Numbered from the stretch's first letter, positions 45,108 to 54,499 are shown. The stretch: DNA of 64,000 nt from JBKECP01 sp047974765 (GCA_047974765.1 JBKECP010000015.1:35848-99847); one strand, 5' to 3'. Program-made: numbers and translations. The notes: generated by a model from the letters alone, not told the origin.

Positions 45108-45935
45108 ATGGATAAATACGCCGTATTTGGCAACCCTATCAAGCACAGTAAATCGCCACTGATTCATGCCGCTTTTGCCCGGCAGTTCGGGCAGCAGATT
45201 CAATATCGGGCAGTACGGGTTGAGCCCGGTGATTTCAAGGGTACCGTTGAGCGTTTTTTTGACAGCGGAGGTTGCGGTCTCAATATTACCGTGCCTTTTA
45301 AACAGGAGGCTTTTGCACTGCTTGATAAATGCAGCGAACGTGCACGGCGGGCCGGTGCAGTTAACACCTTATACAAACAGGATGATGGCAGCCTTTTCGG
45401 CGATAATACAGATGGGGTTGGTATAGTTCGGGACATGATCGCCAATCTGGGCTGGACGCTTCAAAAGCGGAAAGTGTTGATTCTGGGAGCTGGTGGTGCC
45501 ACGCGGGGCGTGCTGGAACCGCTGCTGTATGAGCGCCCGGATCATATTACCATCGTCAACCGCACCGCCAGCAAGGCCGGAGAGTTGGCACAGATCTTTA
45601 CTGGTTTGGGTAGCCTTGAAGGCGGTGGTTATGAACTGATTGGCGGGCGCCGTTTTGACCTGGTTATCAACGCCAGCAGTGCAGGGCTTCATGGTGAAAT
45701 GCCTGGGCTTCCCGGCGCATTACTGACAGATCATGGCTGTTGTTACGATATGGTTTATGGTTCTGAACCCACTGTATTTATGCGTTGGGCTGCTCAGCAT
45801 GCCGCCTGGGCGGTGTCGGATGGCCTTGGTATGCTGGTGGAGCAGGCCGCCGAGTCTTTTTATTGCTGGCGTCGGCTGCGACCTGCTACCGGACCGGTGA
45901 TCAACCAGTTACGCACCTTACTGGAAGCCGCCTGA
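45108..45935 (+). CDS. aroE: shikimate dehydrogenase
   Basis: AroE reduces 3-dehydroshikimate with NADPH in the aromatic amino acid pathway. The 275-residue product starts MDKYAVFGNPIKHSKSPLIH (ATG 45108) and has NITVPFKQEAFALLD with the catalytic lysine, the nucleotide-binding LILGAGGATRGVLEPLL, the NRT motif (VNRTASKA) and GLGMLVEQAAESF. It lies 55 bases after hemF. Confidence 0.97.
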   Translation: MDKYAVFGNPIKHSKSPLIHAAFARQFGQQIQYRAVRVEPGDFKGTVERFFDSGGCGLNITVPFKQEAFALLDKCSERARRAGAVNTLYKQDDGSLFGDNTDGVGIVRDMIANLGWTLQKRKVLILGAGGATRGVLEPLLYERPDHITIVNRTASKAGELAQIFTGLGSLEGGGYELIGGRRFDLVINASSAGLHGEMPGLPGALLTDHGCCYDMVYGSEPTVFMRWAAQHAAWAVSDGLGMLVEQAAESFYCWRRLRPATGPVINQLRTLLEAA

Positions 45936-46034
45936 GTGTCTCCGGGCTTGTTTCTTTGTGTGATCTGTTAATTGGGGAGGCGAACCTGAGGGGGCTAAAT
46001 ACCCCTTTCAAACAGGCAGTGGGAGTATGTTGGA

Positions 46035-46469
46035 ATGAGTACAGACAGGGAAGGTCGCTACCTGGCAGAGTGGATGCTATTGCAAAAGCAGTACGACAGT
46101 TATGAAAAATTTTCACTGCTGATAAAGCTCACCAATATTATCCTTGTCACCTGGCTGCTGTTTGTGGGACATGCCGGTTTCTGGGCTGCAGCCGTGGCGG
46201 CCATCCTGTGGCTGCAAGACGGTATCTGGAAGACGTATCAATCCCGTATCAACACGCGTTTGCTGGTGGTAGAGGTGGCGCTTGCGGAGGAGCCGTCTGC
46301 CAACGAGGCGGGTCCCTTGCAATACAACCGGAGCTGGCTGGCAATGCGGCACGGTGTAACCGGGCTGTTAAAAGAATATCTGTGCCATGCGATGGCGCCC
46401 ACGGTGGCTTACCCACATGTGCTGTTAATTGCTTTAACCGTTCTGGTTCAGTATTGGCGTATCGCCTGA
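46035..46469 (+). CDS. small membrane protein of unknown function
   Basis: A 144-residue protein with two or three predicted membrane helices: LTNIILVTWLLFVGHAG, FWAAAVAAILWLQDGIW, and a C-terminal VLLIALTVLVQYWRI. GGGAG is 9 bases before the ATG. The charged middle has no recognisable domain. It follows aroE by about 100 bases and converges on the carbonic anhydrase gene. Confidence 0.7.
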   Translation: MSTDREGRYLAEWMLLQKQYDSYEKFSLLIKLTNIILVTWLLFVGHAGFWAAAVAAILWLQDGIWKTYQSRINTRLLVVEVALAEEPSANEAGPLQYNRSWLAMRHGVTGLLKEYLCHAMAPTVAYPHVLLIALTVLVQYWRIA

Positions 46470-46490
46470 CAAGATTGCAGGGTGTGCCTG

Positions 46491-47051
46491 TCAGGCCTCC
46501 AGCGCAGCAATATGTTGCTCTTTCAGTTTGACGTAGTTTTGTGCGCTATAGCAGAAAAATTCCTGTTCCCGCTCACTCAACTCGCGTTTTTGCCTGGCCG
46601 GGCTGCCAGCATAAAGGTAACCACTGCGCAGGGTTTTGCCCGGCGTCACCAGCGTGCCAGCTGCAATAATCACATCGTCCTCTACTACTGCGCCGTCCAT
46701 GAGGATGGCCCCCATGCCGATCAGTACACGACTGCCCACGGTGCAGCCGTGCAGTACGGCGTTGTGGCCGATGGTAACGTCTTCACCAATACTCAGTGGC
46801 CAACCCTCGGGATTGAAGGGACCGGCGTGGGTGATATGCAGTACGCAGCCGTCCTGTACGCTGGTGCGGGCACCAATGCGGATGCTGTGCATATCACCGC
46901 GCACGGTCGCCTGGGGCCAGATGGAGACGTCATCGGCCAGTTCCACATCGCCCAGTACAACGGCGCTGGGATCGATCAGCACGCGATCACCAATGCGGGG
47001 CGTATGACCCTGAAAGCTGCGCAGGCTGGTCTGGGTGTAGTGTCGCATCAT
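46491..47051 (-). CDS. gamma-carbonic anhydrase family protein (YrdA type)
   Basis: A left-handed beta-helix protein of 186 residues in the gamma-carbonic anhydrase/YrdA family. The hexapeptide pattern is clear (for example PSAVVLGDVELADDVSIWP). Histidines in LHITHAG (72), IGHNAVLHG (96, 101) match the zinc ligands of the family. Start is one of two adjacent ATGs (47051/47048). E. coli YrdA is near aroE/tsaC in the same way. Catalytic activity of this subgroup is often unproven. Confidence 0.9.
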   Translation of the reverse strand: MMRHYTQTSLRSFQGHTPRIGDRVLIDPSAVVLGDVELADDVSIWPQATVRGDMHSIRIGARTSVQDGCVLHITHAGPFNPEGWPLSIGEDVTIGHNAVLHGCTVGSRVLIGMGAILMDGAVVEDDVIIAAGTLVTPGKTLRSGYLYAGSPARQKRELSEREQEFFCYSAQNYVKLKEQHIAALEA

Positions 47052-47133
47052 CTCTTGCTCCGATTGAAAACTGCTACAATAACGGCCTGTTTCTGTTAAC
47101 GCCACCAATGCCAGATTTTGGCCGGAGATCGTC

Positions 47134-47388
47134 ATGTCCGCTCACCCACCCCGCCGCCGTTTCATTGCTGGTGCCGTTTGCCCCCGCTGTGCGGCTATGG
47201 ACACCATGGTGGTGGATGAAGCAGGCGATGCGCGTGAATGCGTAGCCTGTGGTTTTAATGAGCCCCGCCCGGCCGAACCGCCACGGCAGGAGGTACACAC
47301 CCGGGTCAATCGTCCCCAGCGGCAGGTGGATACACCCGAAGAGGTGGTGCGCCTGCTCGACCCTGATCCCGCACCTGAGAAGCACTGA
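47134..47388 (+). CDS. YheV-like putative zinc-ribbon protein
   Basis: An 84-residue protein resembling E. coli YheV: RRRFIAGAVCPRCAAMDTM and ECVACGFNE, with a CPRC...CVAC pair of cysteine knuckles (C16, C19, C36, C39) that would hold zinc. GGAGATC precedes the ATG. Its last 83 bases overlap the 3' end of the convergent MATE gene. Function unknown in the family. Confidence 0.85.
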   Translation: MSAHPPRRRFIAGAVCPRCAAMDTMVVDEAGDARECVACGFNEPRPAEPPRQEVHTRVNRPQRQVDTPEEVVRLLDPDPAPEKH

Positions 47389-48769
47389 ACCAGCGATGCT
47401 GGCGCATAATCTGCCTGTAATACAGGTACAGAGTCAGCCCCCGGGCCACATTAAGTGCCACCATTGCCAGCCACAGGCCGTGGTTGCCCCAGGGCTGACT
47501 CAAATACCACAGCGGCAAAAAACACAGGAAAACGCTGGCCAGCATGCTCAGCATCATCTCGCGGCTACCTCCTGCGCCAATAAATACACCGTCCAGTAGA
47601 TAGCTCGGCGCCGCTGCCAGCGGCATTACCACCAGCCACAACACATGGGTATGCATGATCTGGCGCAGGTTGGCCTGATTGGTCAGCAGTTCAAACAGAG
47701 GTTGCTGGCCGAACAACAATAGCAGGCTGATCAGCAGCGCCGTCAGCGCGCACCACAGTGTGCAACGCCGGATTGCCACCCTAAAAGCTACGCGCTGATG
47801 GGCGCCGATAAATTCCCCGCTCAGGCCTTCAGCGGCAAAGGCAAAACCGTCGATGGCATGGGCCGACAACATCAGCAATTGCAGCATCAGTGCGTTGGCG
47901 GCCAGTATCTGTGGGCCCAGCTTGTCGCCAGCAGCGGTGAAAAAGGCAAAACTGCCGAGCAGGCAGATAGTGCGCACAAACAGGTCCCTGTTGCTGCGTA
48001 ACAGGGCTTTGTAGGCGGTCAGGTTGCGTGCCCTGCTCCAGTCCCAGGTACCGGACAGCGGATATACTCGCAGCACCAGCCACAGAGCCAGCACACAGCC
48101 ACAGTATTCGGCTATCACCGTGGCCAGGGCTGCCCCGTCACTGTTGAGATTGAGCACCAGTACAAAAATAATATCCAGCAGGATATTGATGACATTGGTT
48201 GCCACCACAATTAACAGTGGTCGGCGCGTATCCTGGCGACCGATGCACCAGCCGACCACGGCGTAGCTCACCAGCACCGCTGGCGCACTGATAATACGGA
48301 TGTCAGCATAGCTTCTGGCAAGCTCCAGAATACTTTGTTGTGGCGCCATAAAAATGAAGCCAAGACCAAGCAGTAGCGGGTGCAGTGCATACAGCAAAGC
48401 TGCGATAACCAGCGCCAATATCACAGATTGCAGCACAATGGTTTGCGACTGCCCTGCCCTGCCTGCACCCTCGGCTCTGGCCACCAGCCCGGTAGTGCCC
48501 ATGCGCAAAAAACCAAAGCCCCAATAGACAAAAGACAACAGTGCTGCGCCGATGGCAACTGCGCCGAGATAGCGAACATCCTCCAGGTGGCCGAGAATCG
48601 CCGCATCGGCCAGGCCCAGAATCGGTATTGAGATGTTAGACAGCATCGCTGGCCAGGCAATATGCCAGATCCGCCGGTCGAGATGGCGATGAAGTGAGCG
48701 GTGGTCAGTCAATGGCGGTACCGGTTTTGAAGAGTATTGGGCGGGTAATGCAGTGCTGGCTGACATCAT
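47306..48769 (-). CDS. MATE family efflux transporter (DinF-like)
   Basis: A 487-residue membrane protein of the multidrug and toxin extrusion family, DinF branch. About twelve hydrophobic helices are seen, with WPAMLSNISIPILGLADAAILGHL as the typical first helix segments and DGFAFAAEGLSGEFIGAH in the second half. Its C-terminal tail (about 27 residues) is coded on the strand opposite the YheV-like gene. Divergent from polA. Substrate cannot be inferred. Confidence 0.9.
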   Translation of the reverse strand: MMSASTALPAQYSSKPVPPLTDHRSLHRHLDRRIWHIAWPAMLSNISIPILGLADAAILGHLEDVRYLGAVAIGAALLSFVYWGFGFLRMGTTGLVARAEGAGRAGQSQTIVLQSVILALVIAALLYALHPLLLGLGFIFMAPQQSILELARSYADIRIISAPAVLVSYAVVGWCIGRQDTRRPLLIVVATNVINILLDIIFVLVLNLNSDGAALATVIAEYCGCVLALWLVLRVYPLSGTWDWSRARNLTAYKALLRSNRDLFVRTICLLGSFAFFTAAGDKLGPQILAANALMLQLLMLSAHAIDGFAFAAEGLSGEFIGAHQRVAFRVAIRRCTLWCALTALLISLLLLFGQQPLFELLTNQANLRQIMHTHVLWLVVMPLAAAPSYLLDGVFIGAGGSREMMLSMLASVFLCFLPLWYLSQPWGNHGLWLAMVALNVARGLTLYLYYRQIMRQHRWFSASQVRDQGRAGAPPLRVYPPAAGDD

Positions 48770-48920
48770 AGCGCAGGTAGACCTGATTGCGGCTTTATAT
48801 CTGACGGTAGAGGTCAGTCCGGTCTATGGCTTGAGCATCGGCAGCTGCATGCGTTTTAATGCCCGCTCCGGTAGTCTCTGTGCCGGTTATCATCCCTTGT
48901 CCCACAGCTGTGAGAACGCT

Positions 48921-51647
48921 ATGCCTGACATCAGTCTCCCCATCGTCCTGGTTGACGGTTCCTCTTATCTGTACCGCGCTTTTCACGCGCTGCCACCGCT
49001 GACCAACTCTAAAGGTCAGGCCACAGGTGCGGTCAAGGGCGTTATCAGTATGATCAAGCGGCTGCTCAAAGACTATCCGGGCAGCCCGGTGGTGGTGGTT
49101 TTCGACGCCAGGGGTAAAACTTTCCGCGATGAGATTTTTAAACAGTACAAAGCCCAGCGTCCACCCATGCCCGATGAGTTGCGCGAGCAGGTTGAACCCA
49201 TCCATGCACTGGTGCGGGCGCTGGGATTGCCGCTGCTGTCGGTGCCAGGGGTCGAGGCTGATGATGTCATCGGCACACTGGCACGGCAGGCCAATGAACA
49301 GGGACGGGCTGTGATCATCTCCACCGGTGACAAGGACATGGCTCAGCTGGTTAATATCCACACCACGCTGGTTAATACCATGACCTCAACAGTAATGGAT
49401 GAGGAGGGTGTGGTGGAAAAATTTGGTATTCCGCCGTGGCTGATTATTGATTTTCTGGCGCTGATGGGCGACAAGGTTGACAACATTCCCGGTGTGCCGG
49501 GGGTGGGTGAAAAGACGGCACTGGCACTGCTGCAGGGGCTGGGCGGGCTCAAGGATATCTATGCGAAGCTGGATCAGGTGGCCGACCTGGGTTTTCGCGG
49601 TGCCAAAACCATGGCCGCCAAACTGAATAAAGAACGGGCCAATGCTGAGCTGTCCTACACCCTGGCCACCATCAAGACTGATGTTGAACTGGATGGTGAT
49701 GTGGCGACACTGCACAATGGTGAGCCCGATACGGCGGCCCTCCAGCAATGGTATACGGAGCTGGAGTTCAAGGCCTGGCTGGATGAGCTGTTGGCTGGGG
49801 GTGAAGAAGATAGCGTGGCAGCTGCTGCTGAGCCGTTGGCGGTCCGCTACGATATCGTCACTACTGAAGCTGAGCTGGAAGATTGGCTGGCGCGCTTGCA
49901 GGCGGCCGAACTGTTTGCCTTTGATACCGAAACCACCAGTCTCAATTATATGCAGGCGGAGGTGGTTGGCCTGTCCTTTGCGGTGGAGGCAGGTGAGGCG
50001 GCCTATGTGCCCCTGGCCCATGATTATCCCGGTGTGCCTGAGCAACTTGAGCGGGCGGCGGTACTGGCCCGGCTGAAGCCTTTGTTGGAAGATGAAAATA
50101 TAGCCAAACTTGGACAAAATCTTAAATATGATGCCAATGTTCTGCTAAATCACGATATTAAGCTACGCGGTATTCGCTTTGACACGATGCTTGAATCCTA
50201 TGTATTGGACTCGGTTGGCAGTCGCCACGATATGGATAGCCTGGCCCTCAAATACCTCGGTCATCGCACCATTCACTTTGAGGACATTGCCGGTAAGGGT
50301 GTCAAACAGCTGACTTTCAACCAGATCCCGCTGGAGCAGGCCGGACCTTATGCCGCCGAGGATGCGGATATTACCCTGCGCCTGCACCAGCAACTGTGGC
50401 CGAGGCTGGCAACTGAGCCGGAACTGGTTGATGTATTCCGGGATATCGAATTGCCGCTGGTGTCTGTATTGTCGGCAATTGAGCGGCAGGGGGCGCTATT
50501 GTCGCGGCAAATGTTGCAGCAGCAAAGTGCAACCCTTGGCGCCTGTTTGCAAACACTGGAAGCGAAGGCCCATGATCTGGCCGGACAGCCCTTCAACCTG
50601 AGCTCACCGAAGCAGCTCGCAGAGATACTGTTCGATAAGCTGGCGCTGCCGGTGATCCGTAAAACGCCCAAGGGTGCACCTTCGACCTCTGAAGAGGTGT
50701 TGGTGGAGTTGGCACTGGACTACCCCCTGCCAAAAGTACTGCTCAAATACCGCAGTCTGAGCAAGCTCAAGTCCACCTACACCGACAAGTTGCCGGAGAT
50801 GATTGACCCGGACACTGGCCGGGTGCATACGTCTTACCATCAGGCGGTGGCGGCCACCGGGCGCCTGTCCTCCTCCGATCCCAACCTGCAGAATATCCCC
50901 ATCCGCACTGAGGAGGGGCGCCGGGTGCGGCAGGCCTTTATCGCCCCTGAAGGCTACCGTATCCTGGCTGCGGACTACTCCCAGATTGAATTGCGCATCA
51001 TGGCTCATCTGTCCGGTGACAGTGGCTTGTTACAGGCTTTTCGGGAGGGCCGGGATGTACACAGGGCAACGGCGGCGGAAGTCTTTGACACGACTCTTGA
51101 ACAGGTCAGTGCTGAGCAGCGGCGCAAGGCAAAGGCAATCAACTTTGGTCTGATTTACGGTATGTCTGCCTTTGGCCTGGGCCGACAGTTACATCTGGGA
51201 CGCAATGAGGCGCAGGCTTATATTGACCGCTATTTTGAGCGTTATCCCGGCGTCAGGGACTATATGGAGCGCACCCGGGCGCAGGCTCACGAGCGCGGTT
51301 ATGTACAGACCCTGTTTGGGCGGCGGCTCTACCTGCCCGAAATCAATGCCCGCAACAAAATGCGGGTGCAGGCGGCCGAGCGCACTGCTATCAATGCACC
51401 CATGCAGGGCAGCGCGGCCGATATTATCAAGCTGGCAATGCTGTCCGTACACCGCTGGCTGCAGGCCGAGCCAGTCGATGCCCGCATAATCATGCAGGTG
51501 CATGATGAGCTGGTGTTCGAAGTGGCAGAGGGTGAGGTTGAGTCTGTCAGGGCGCATATCTGTGAACTCATGGCCGCAGCCGCCAGCCTCGACGTGCCGC
51601 TGGTGGTTGAGACGGGGGTTGGCAGTAACTGGGATGAGGCGCACTGA
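48921..51647 (+). CDS. polA: DNA polymerase I
   Basis: Pol I fills repair gaps and removes RNA primers. The 908-residue product has the 5' nuclease domain (VLVDGSSYLYRAFHALPPL; GVEADDVIGTLA), an intact 3'-5' exonuclease (FAFDTETTSLN with D and E; GQNLKYDANVL; YAAEDADITL) and the polymerase domain (DYSQIELRIMAHLSGD; RRKAKAINFGLIYGMSAFGL; MQVHDELVFEV). I use the ATG at 48921 (MPDISLPIVLVDGSSYLY); the frame is open upstream but without similarity. Followed by a small-RNA candidate and engB. Confidence 0.98.
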   Translation: MPDISLPIVLVDGSSYLYRAFHALPPLTNSKGQATGAVKGVISMIKRLLKDYPGSPVVVVFDARGKTFRDEIFKQYKAQRPPMPDELREQVEPIHALVRALGLPLLSVPGVEADDVIGTLARQANEQGRAVIISTGDKDMAQLVNIHTTLVNTMTSTVMDEEGVVEKFGIPPWLIIDFLALMGDKVDNIPGVPGVGEKTALALLQGLGGLKDIYAKLDQVADLGFRGAKTMAAKLNKERANAELSYTLATIKTDVELDGDVATLHNGEPDTAALQQWYTELEFKAWLDELLAGGEEDSVAAAAEPLAVRYDIVTTEAELEDWLARLQAAELFAFDTETTSLNYMQAEVVGLSFAVEAGEAAYVPLAHDYPGVPEQLERAAVLARLKPLLEDENIAKLGQNLKYDANVLLNHDIKLRGIRFDTMLESYVLDSVGSRHDMDSLALKYLGHRTIHFEDIAGKGVKQLTFNQIPLEQAGPYAAEDADITLRLHQQLWPRLATEPELVDVFRDIELPLVSVLSAIERQGALLSRQMLQQQSATLGACLQTLEAKAHDLAGQPFNLSSPKQLAEILFDKLALPVIRKTPKGAPSTSEEVLVELALDYPLPKVLLKYRSLSKLKSTYTDKLPEMIDPDTGRVHTSYHQAVAATGRLSSSDPNLQNIPIRTEEGRRVRQAFIAPEGYRILAADYSQIELRIMAHLSGDSGLLQAFREGRDVHRATAAEVFDTTLEQVSAEQRRKAKAINFGLIYGMSAFGLGRQLHLGRNEAQAYIDRYFERYPGVRDYMERTRAQAHERGYVQTLFGRRLYLPEINARNKMRVQAAERTAINAPMQGSAADIIKLAMLSVHRWLQAEPVDARIIMQVHDELVFEVAEGEVESVRAHICELMAAAASLDVPLVVETGVGSNWDEAH

Positions 51648-51710
51648 CAAAATTTTATCAAAAATGGAACCTTCTTTTGGTATTGGCTGTCTCAAAGGAA
51701 GTAGCAATAT

Positions 51711-51825
51711 GCTGCTGCAACTGAATTGACCTGGCTCCCTGGGTTGGTTCGGATATGTCTCTACCCCTGAGACGACTGAGTGGCCCGACGCATCTCTACC
51801 CCTACGGATGGTCGGGTCTTTTTTT
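51711..51825 (+). ncRNA. candidate small RNA in the polA-engB gap (Spot 42/ErsA position)
   Basis: Two stem-loops show the same C-rich loop. Hairpin 1: GTCTC / GAGAC (51757-51773) with loop TACCCCT. Hairpin 2: an 8-bp stem plus a 4-bp extension (51782-51818) with loop containing CTACCCCTA, followed by seven T's. The 11-mer TCTCTACCCCT occurs twice (51758 and 51793). Between polA and engB, E. coli encodes Spot 42 and Pseudomonas ErsA, both small regulatory RNAs. The 5' end is my estimate from a weak CAATAT -10 near 51705. Expression is not shown by the sequence. Confidence 0.6.
51782..51825 (+). terminator. strong rho-independent terminator
   Basis: GGCCCGAC pairs with GTCGGGTC (one G-U), the stem is extended by CATC/GATG across a single bulged G at 51790, and seven T's follow (51819-51825). 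It would end the small-RNA candidate and/or the polA transcript. Confidence 0.9.
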
Positions 51826-51860
51826 GTTTAAAATTCAATCTGTTAAATATAAGTGAACGC

Positions 51861-52514
51861 TTACTCCAGATCTTCTTCATAAACGCTGGTATCACACAGC
51901 CAGGCATCCAGAACCGCTTTCAATACATCGTGCCCGCTGTGCTTGAGAGCGGAAAACAACTGTACACTGACCCATTCCTCGTGAACCTTTAGCTCCCTGC
52001 GCACCTGCAACAGGCTATTGGCCGCCGGGCCTTTTTTCAGTTTGTCTGCCTTGGTCAACAGGATATGTACCGGCATGTGCGCACTCAGTGCCCAGTCCAG
52101 CATCTGCCGGTCGAAGTCCTGCAGGGGGTGGCGCACATCCATCAGCAGGATCAGCCCGCGCAGGCACTGCCGTTGTTGCAGATAGTGCTCCAGTTGTTGG
52201 GTCCATGCTTTCTTGACGGCCTGGGGTACCTTGGCAAAGCCGTAGCCAGGCAGGTCCACCAGTCGCTGCTGCTCACTGAGGCTGAAAAAATTGATCAGCT
52301 GGGTACGCCCCGGAGTGCGTGAGGTGCGTGCGAGCTTCTTATTGCCGGTCAGTGAATTGATGGCACTGGATTTGCCGGCGTTGGAGCGGCCTGCAAAGGC
52401 CACCTCCCAGCCCGCATCAGATGGGCATTGGGAAAATCTGGCCGCACTGGTGAGAAAACTGGCCTGGTGGTAATCGGGTACTGCCAAAGTGGGAGTGGGG
52501 CTGTTGTCAGCCAT
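51861..52514 (-). CDS. engB: ribosome biogenesis GTP-binding protein EngB (YihA/YsxC)
   Basis: EngB is an essential GTPase needed for large-subunit assembly and, through this, division. The 217-residue product has the P-loop FAGRSNAGKSSAINSL, the switch RTPGRTQLINFF, VDLPGYGFAKVP and LLTKADKLKKG. Convergent with polA and divergent from the cytochrome gene. Confidence 0.97.
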   Translation of the reverse strand: MADNSPTPTLAVPDYHQASFLTSAARFSQCPSDAGWEVAFAGRSNAGKSSAINSLTGNKKLARTSRTPGRTQLINFFSLSEQQRLVDLPGYGFAKVPQAVKKAWTQQLEHYLQQRQCLRGLILLMDVRHPLQDFDRQMLDWALSAHMPVHILLTKADKLKKGPAANSLLQVRRELKVHEEWVSVQLFSALKHSGHDVLKAVLDAWLCDTSVYEEDLE

Positions 52515-52648
52515 ACCTATTTCGCGCCTTTTGAGTGAAGTCCAAAGTCGTATATAATGCCACAGCTTAGTTCACTGTTGGTCTGCGCTGCCGCGTACAG
52601 AGAACCGAAAGGAACCGAGCATTTCAAAGTAAAAGTGAGGTTCGCATA

Positions 52649-52957
52649 ATGAATAAACTGGCTCTGATGGCATCTGTTGCCGCGACCGCTACTATCCTTT
52701 CCCAGCCTGTTCTGGCTGATGCTGTTACTGACAAGTACAACAAAAGCTGTGCAGTCTGTCATGCTACTGGCGCCGCCAATGCTCCCAAGACACACGATGT
52801 CGAAGCCTGGGCGCCACGCATGGAAAAGGGTGATGAGGTGTTGCTTCAATCCGTTAACAATGGCCTCAATGCCATGCCACCCAAGGGTATGTGCTTTGAT
52901 TGCAGTGATGAAGAATACGCCAGTATGATTGAATTCATGGCGTCCCCAGCCAAGTAA
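52649..52957 (+). CDS. cytochrome c5
   Basis: A 102-residue periplasmic monohaem cytochrome c. A signal peptide (to about LADA) is followed by the haem site CAVCH (34-38) and the axial-Met region NAMPPKGMC. The extra cysteine pair CFDC near the C-terminus is typical of cytochrome c5. Likely electron carrier to terminal oxidases. It precedes the cytochrome c4 gene by 34 bases and probably shares its message. Confidence 0.92.
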   Translation: MNKLALMASVAATATILSQPVLADAVTDKYNKSCAVCHATGAANAPKTHDVEAWAPRMEKGDEVLLQSVNNGLNAMPPKGMCFDCSDEEYASMIEFMASPAK

Positions 52958-52991
52958 CAGCGCTGATCCCAACTCAAAACGTGGAAGTGCA

Positions 52992-53624
52992 ATGAAAAGA
53001 TTTGGATTTATTATTTGTGGCTTACTGTTTGGCTTTGGCCAGTATGTAGCTGCGGCCATGCCTGAAGGTGATGCCGAAGCTGGTAAAGCCGAGATAGCCA
53101 TTTGTGGTGCTTGTCACGGTGCTGATGGCAATAGCCCAACCCCCGCTTTTCCCAAGTTGGCGGGTTTGAATATGCGTTATATCTACAAACAGTTGCAGGA
53201 TATCCGCGATGACGTCCGACCCGTACCGGAAATGATTGGCCAGCTGACGGGCAAAACGGATCAGCAACTGGCTAATATGGCGGCATATTATGCGAAGCAG
53301 AAACGCTCGGGTGAGCAGACGGATCCCGAACTGCTTGCGTTGGGTGAAAAAGTATTCCGCGCCGGTGTGGCTGAGCGTGGTGTACCGGCCTGTATGGCCT
53401 GCCATTCACCTCATGGCAAGGGTAATGCCCCTGCCGGTTTCCCTTCACTGGCCGGTCAGCATGCAGACTATATTGCAAAGCAGCTGAGAATGTATCGCAA
53501 AGGCTATGAAGACGAGACAGGTCGCACGAATGATGGTGATACCCGTATTATGCGTGCAACGGCGTTTGGCCTGAGTGATAAGGAAATTGATGCTGTATCA
53601 AGCTATGCTGCTGGCCTGAAATAG
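52992..53624 (+). CDS. dihaem cytochrome c4
   Basis: A 210-residue periplasmic dihaem cytochrome. Signal peptide MKRFGFIICGLLFGFGQYVAA; first haem site CGACH (38-42) and second CMACH in the duplicated second half, each followed by the GxP/SLAGQHADYIAKQL-type c4 repeat. The start is the ATG at 52992. A cytochrome c4 often sits beside engB and dsbA in gammaproteobacteria. A terminator follows. Confidence 0.94.
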   Translation: MKRFGFIICGLLFGFGQYVAAAMPEGDAEAGKAEIAICGACHGADGNSPTPAFPKLAGLNMRYIYKQLQDIRDDVRPVPEMIGQLTGKTDQQLANMAAYYAKQKRSGEQTDPELLALGEKVFRAGVAERGVPACMACHSPHGKGNAPAGFPSLAGQHADYIAKQLRMYRKGYEDETGRTNDGDTRIMRATAFGLSDKEIDAVSSYAAGLK

Positions 53625-53647
53625 CACTGTTTGCTTAACACGACAAG

Positions 53648-53672
53648 GGTGGTCTGTGGGCCACCTTTTTTT
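53648..53672 (+). terminator. rho-independent terminator after cytochrome c4
   Basis: GGTGGTC pairs with GGCCACC (one G-U), short loop, then seven T's (53666-53672). It separates the cytochrome pair from dsbA. Confidence 0.85.
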
Positions 53673-53740
53673 CGTTGCAGTGAACGTTGGGACTACACAC
53701 GGGTCAAAGGTAAGGTGTAGCTAAAACAAGGAGTATAACT

Positions 53741-54382
53741 ATGTTCAAAAATTTAATTGCCTCTCTGACATTGACTTTGCTGGTGCCAGTAGCAGCCTTT
53801 GCCCAGGAGTGGGTTGAGGGGGAGAACTATGATTTGATCATTCCTCCAATGCACACAGAAGATAGCGACAAAATCGAGGTGACTGAATTTTTCTGGTACG
53901 GTTGTGGCCACTGTTATAATTTTGAACCGCTAGTAACCCAGTGGAAAAAAACGCTGCCAGATGACGTAAAAGCTGTCAGTTCACCGGCTGTCTGGAATAA
54001 ACCAATGGAGATGCACGCACGTGCTTTTTATGCCGCCCAGGTGTTAGGGGTACTTGATACCATGCACCCTGCGTTGTTTCAGGCTATGAATGTCGATCGC
54101 AAACGCCTGTCATCAGATGATGAAATCAAGGCGATATTTGTGGCTAACGGGGTTTCTGGTGATGACTTTGATAAGGCCTATAATTCCTTTGGTGTCAGCA
54201 GTCAGGCTCGTCAGGCCAATGCGCGTGCCCGTACGGCCAAAATTACCGGTACACCTGAAATGGCCGTGGCTGGCAAGTATCGCATCAGCACAGCCAAGGC
54301 AGGTGGTCAGGCGAATATGTTAAAAGTTGCCTCTTTTCTGATAGAGAAAGAACGCACAGAAAGAGTCAGTAAGGCTGAATAA
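53741..54382 (+). CDS. dsbA: thiol:disulfide interchange protein DsbA
   Basis: DsbA introduces disulfide bonds into periplasmic proteins. The 213-residue product has a signal peptide ending AAFAQ, the active site CGHC (55-58) in FFWYGCGHCYNFEP, and the cis-proline loop TGTPEMAVAGKYRI. AAGGAG precedes the ATG. A bidirectional terminator follows. Confidence 0.96.
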   Translation: MFKNLIASLTLTLLVPVAAFAQEWVEGENYDLIIPPMHTEDSDKIEVTEFFWYGCGHCYNFEPLVTQWKKTLPDDVKAVSSPAVWNKPMEMHARAFYAAQVLGVLDTMHPALFQAMNVDRKRLSSDDEIKAIFVANGVSGDDFDKAYNSFGVSSQARQANARARTAKITGTPEMAVAGKYRISTAKAGGQANMLKVASFLIEKERTERVSKAE

Positions 54383-54405
54383 GCTGTATTATCAAAGCTG
54401 TTGCC

Positions 54406-54443
54406 AAAAAAGGCGGTGCCCGATACGGGTTGCCGCCTTTTTT
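54406..54443. terminator. bidirectional rho-independent terminator
   Basis: AAAAAAGGCGG and CCGCCTTTTTT form a stem with an inner CCCG/CGGG hairpin. The A and T runs let it serve both dsbA (plus) and the convergent FMN reductase gene (minus). Confidence 0.9.
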
Positions 54444-54499
54444 ATTAGATTTTGTTGTCAACCTGGTGCGGTACAGGCAGATGCCTGGCCAGCGGACTA

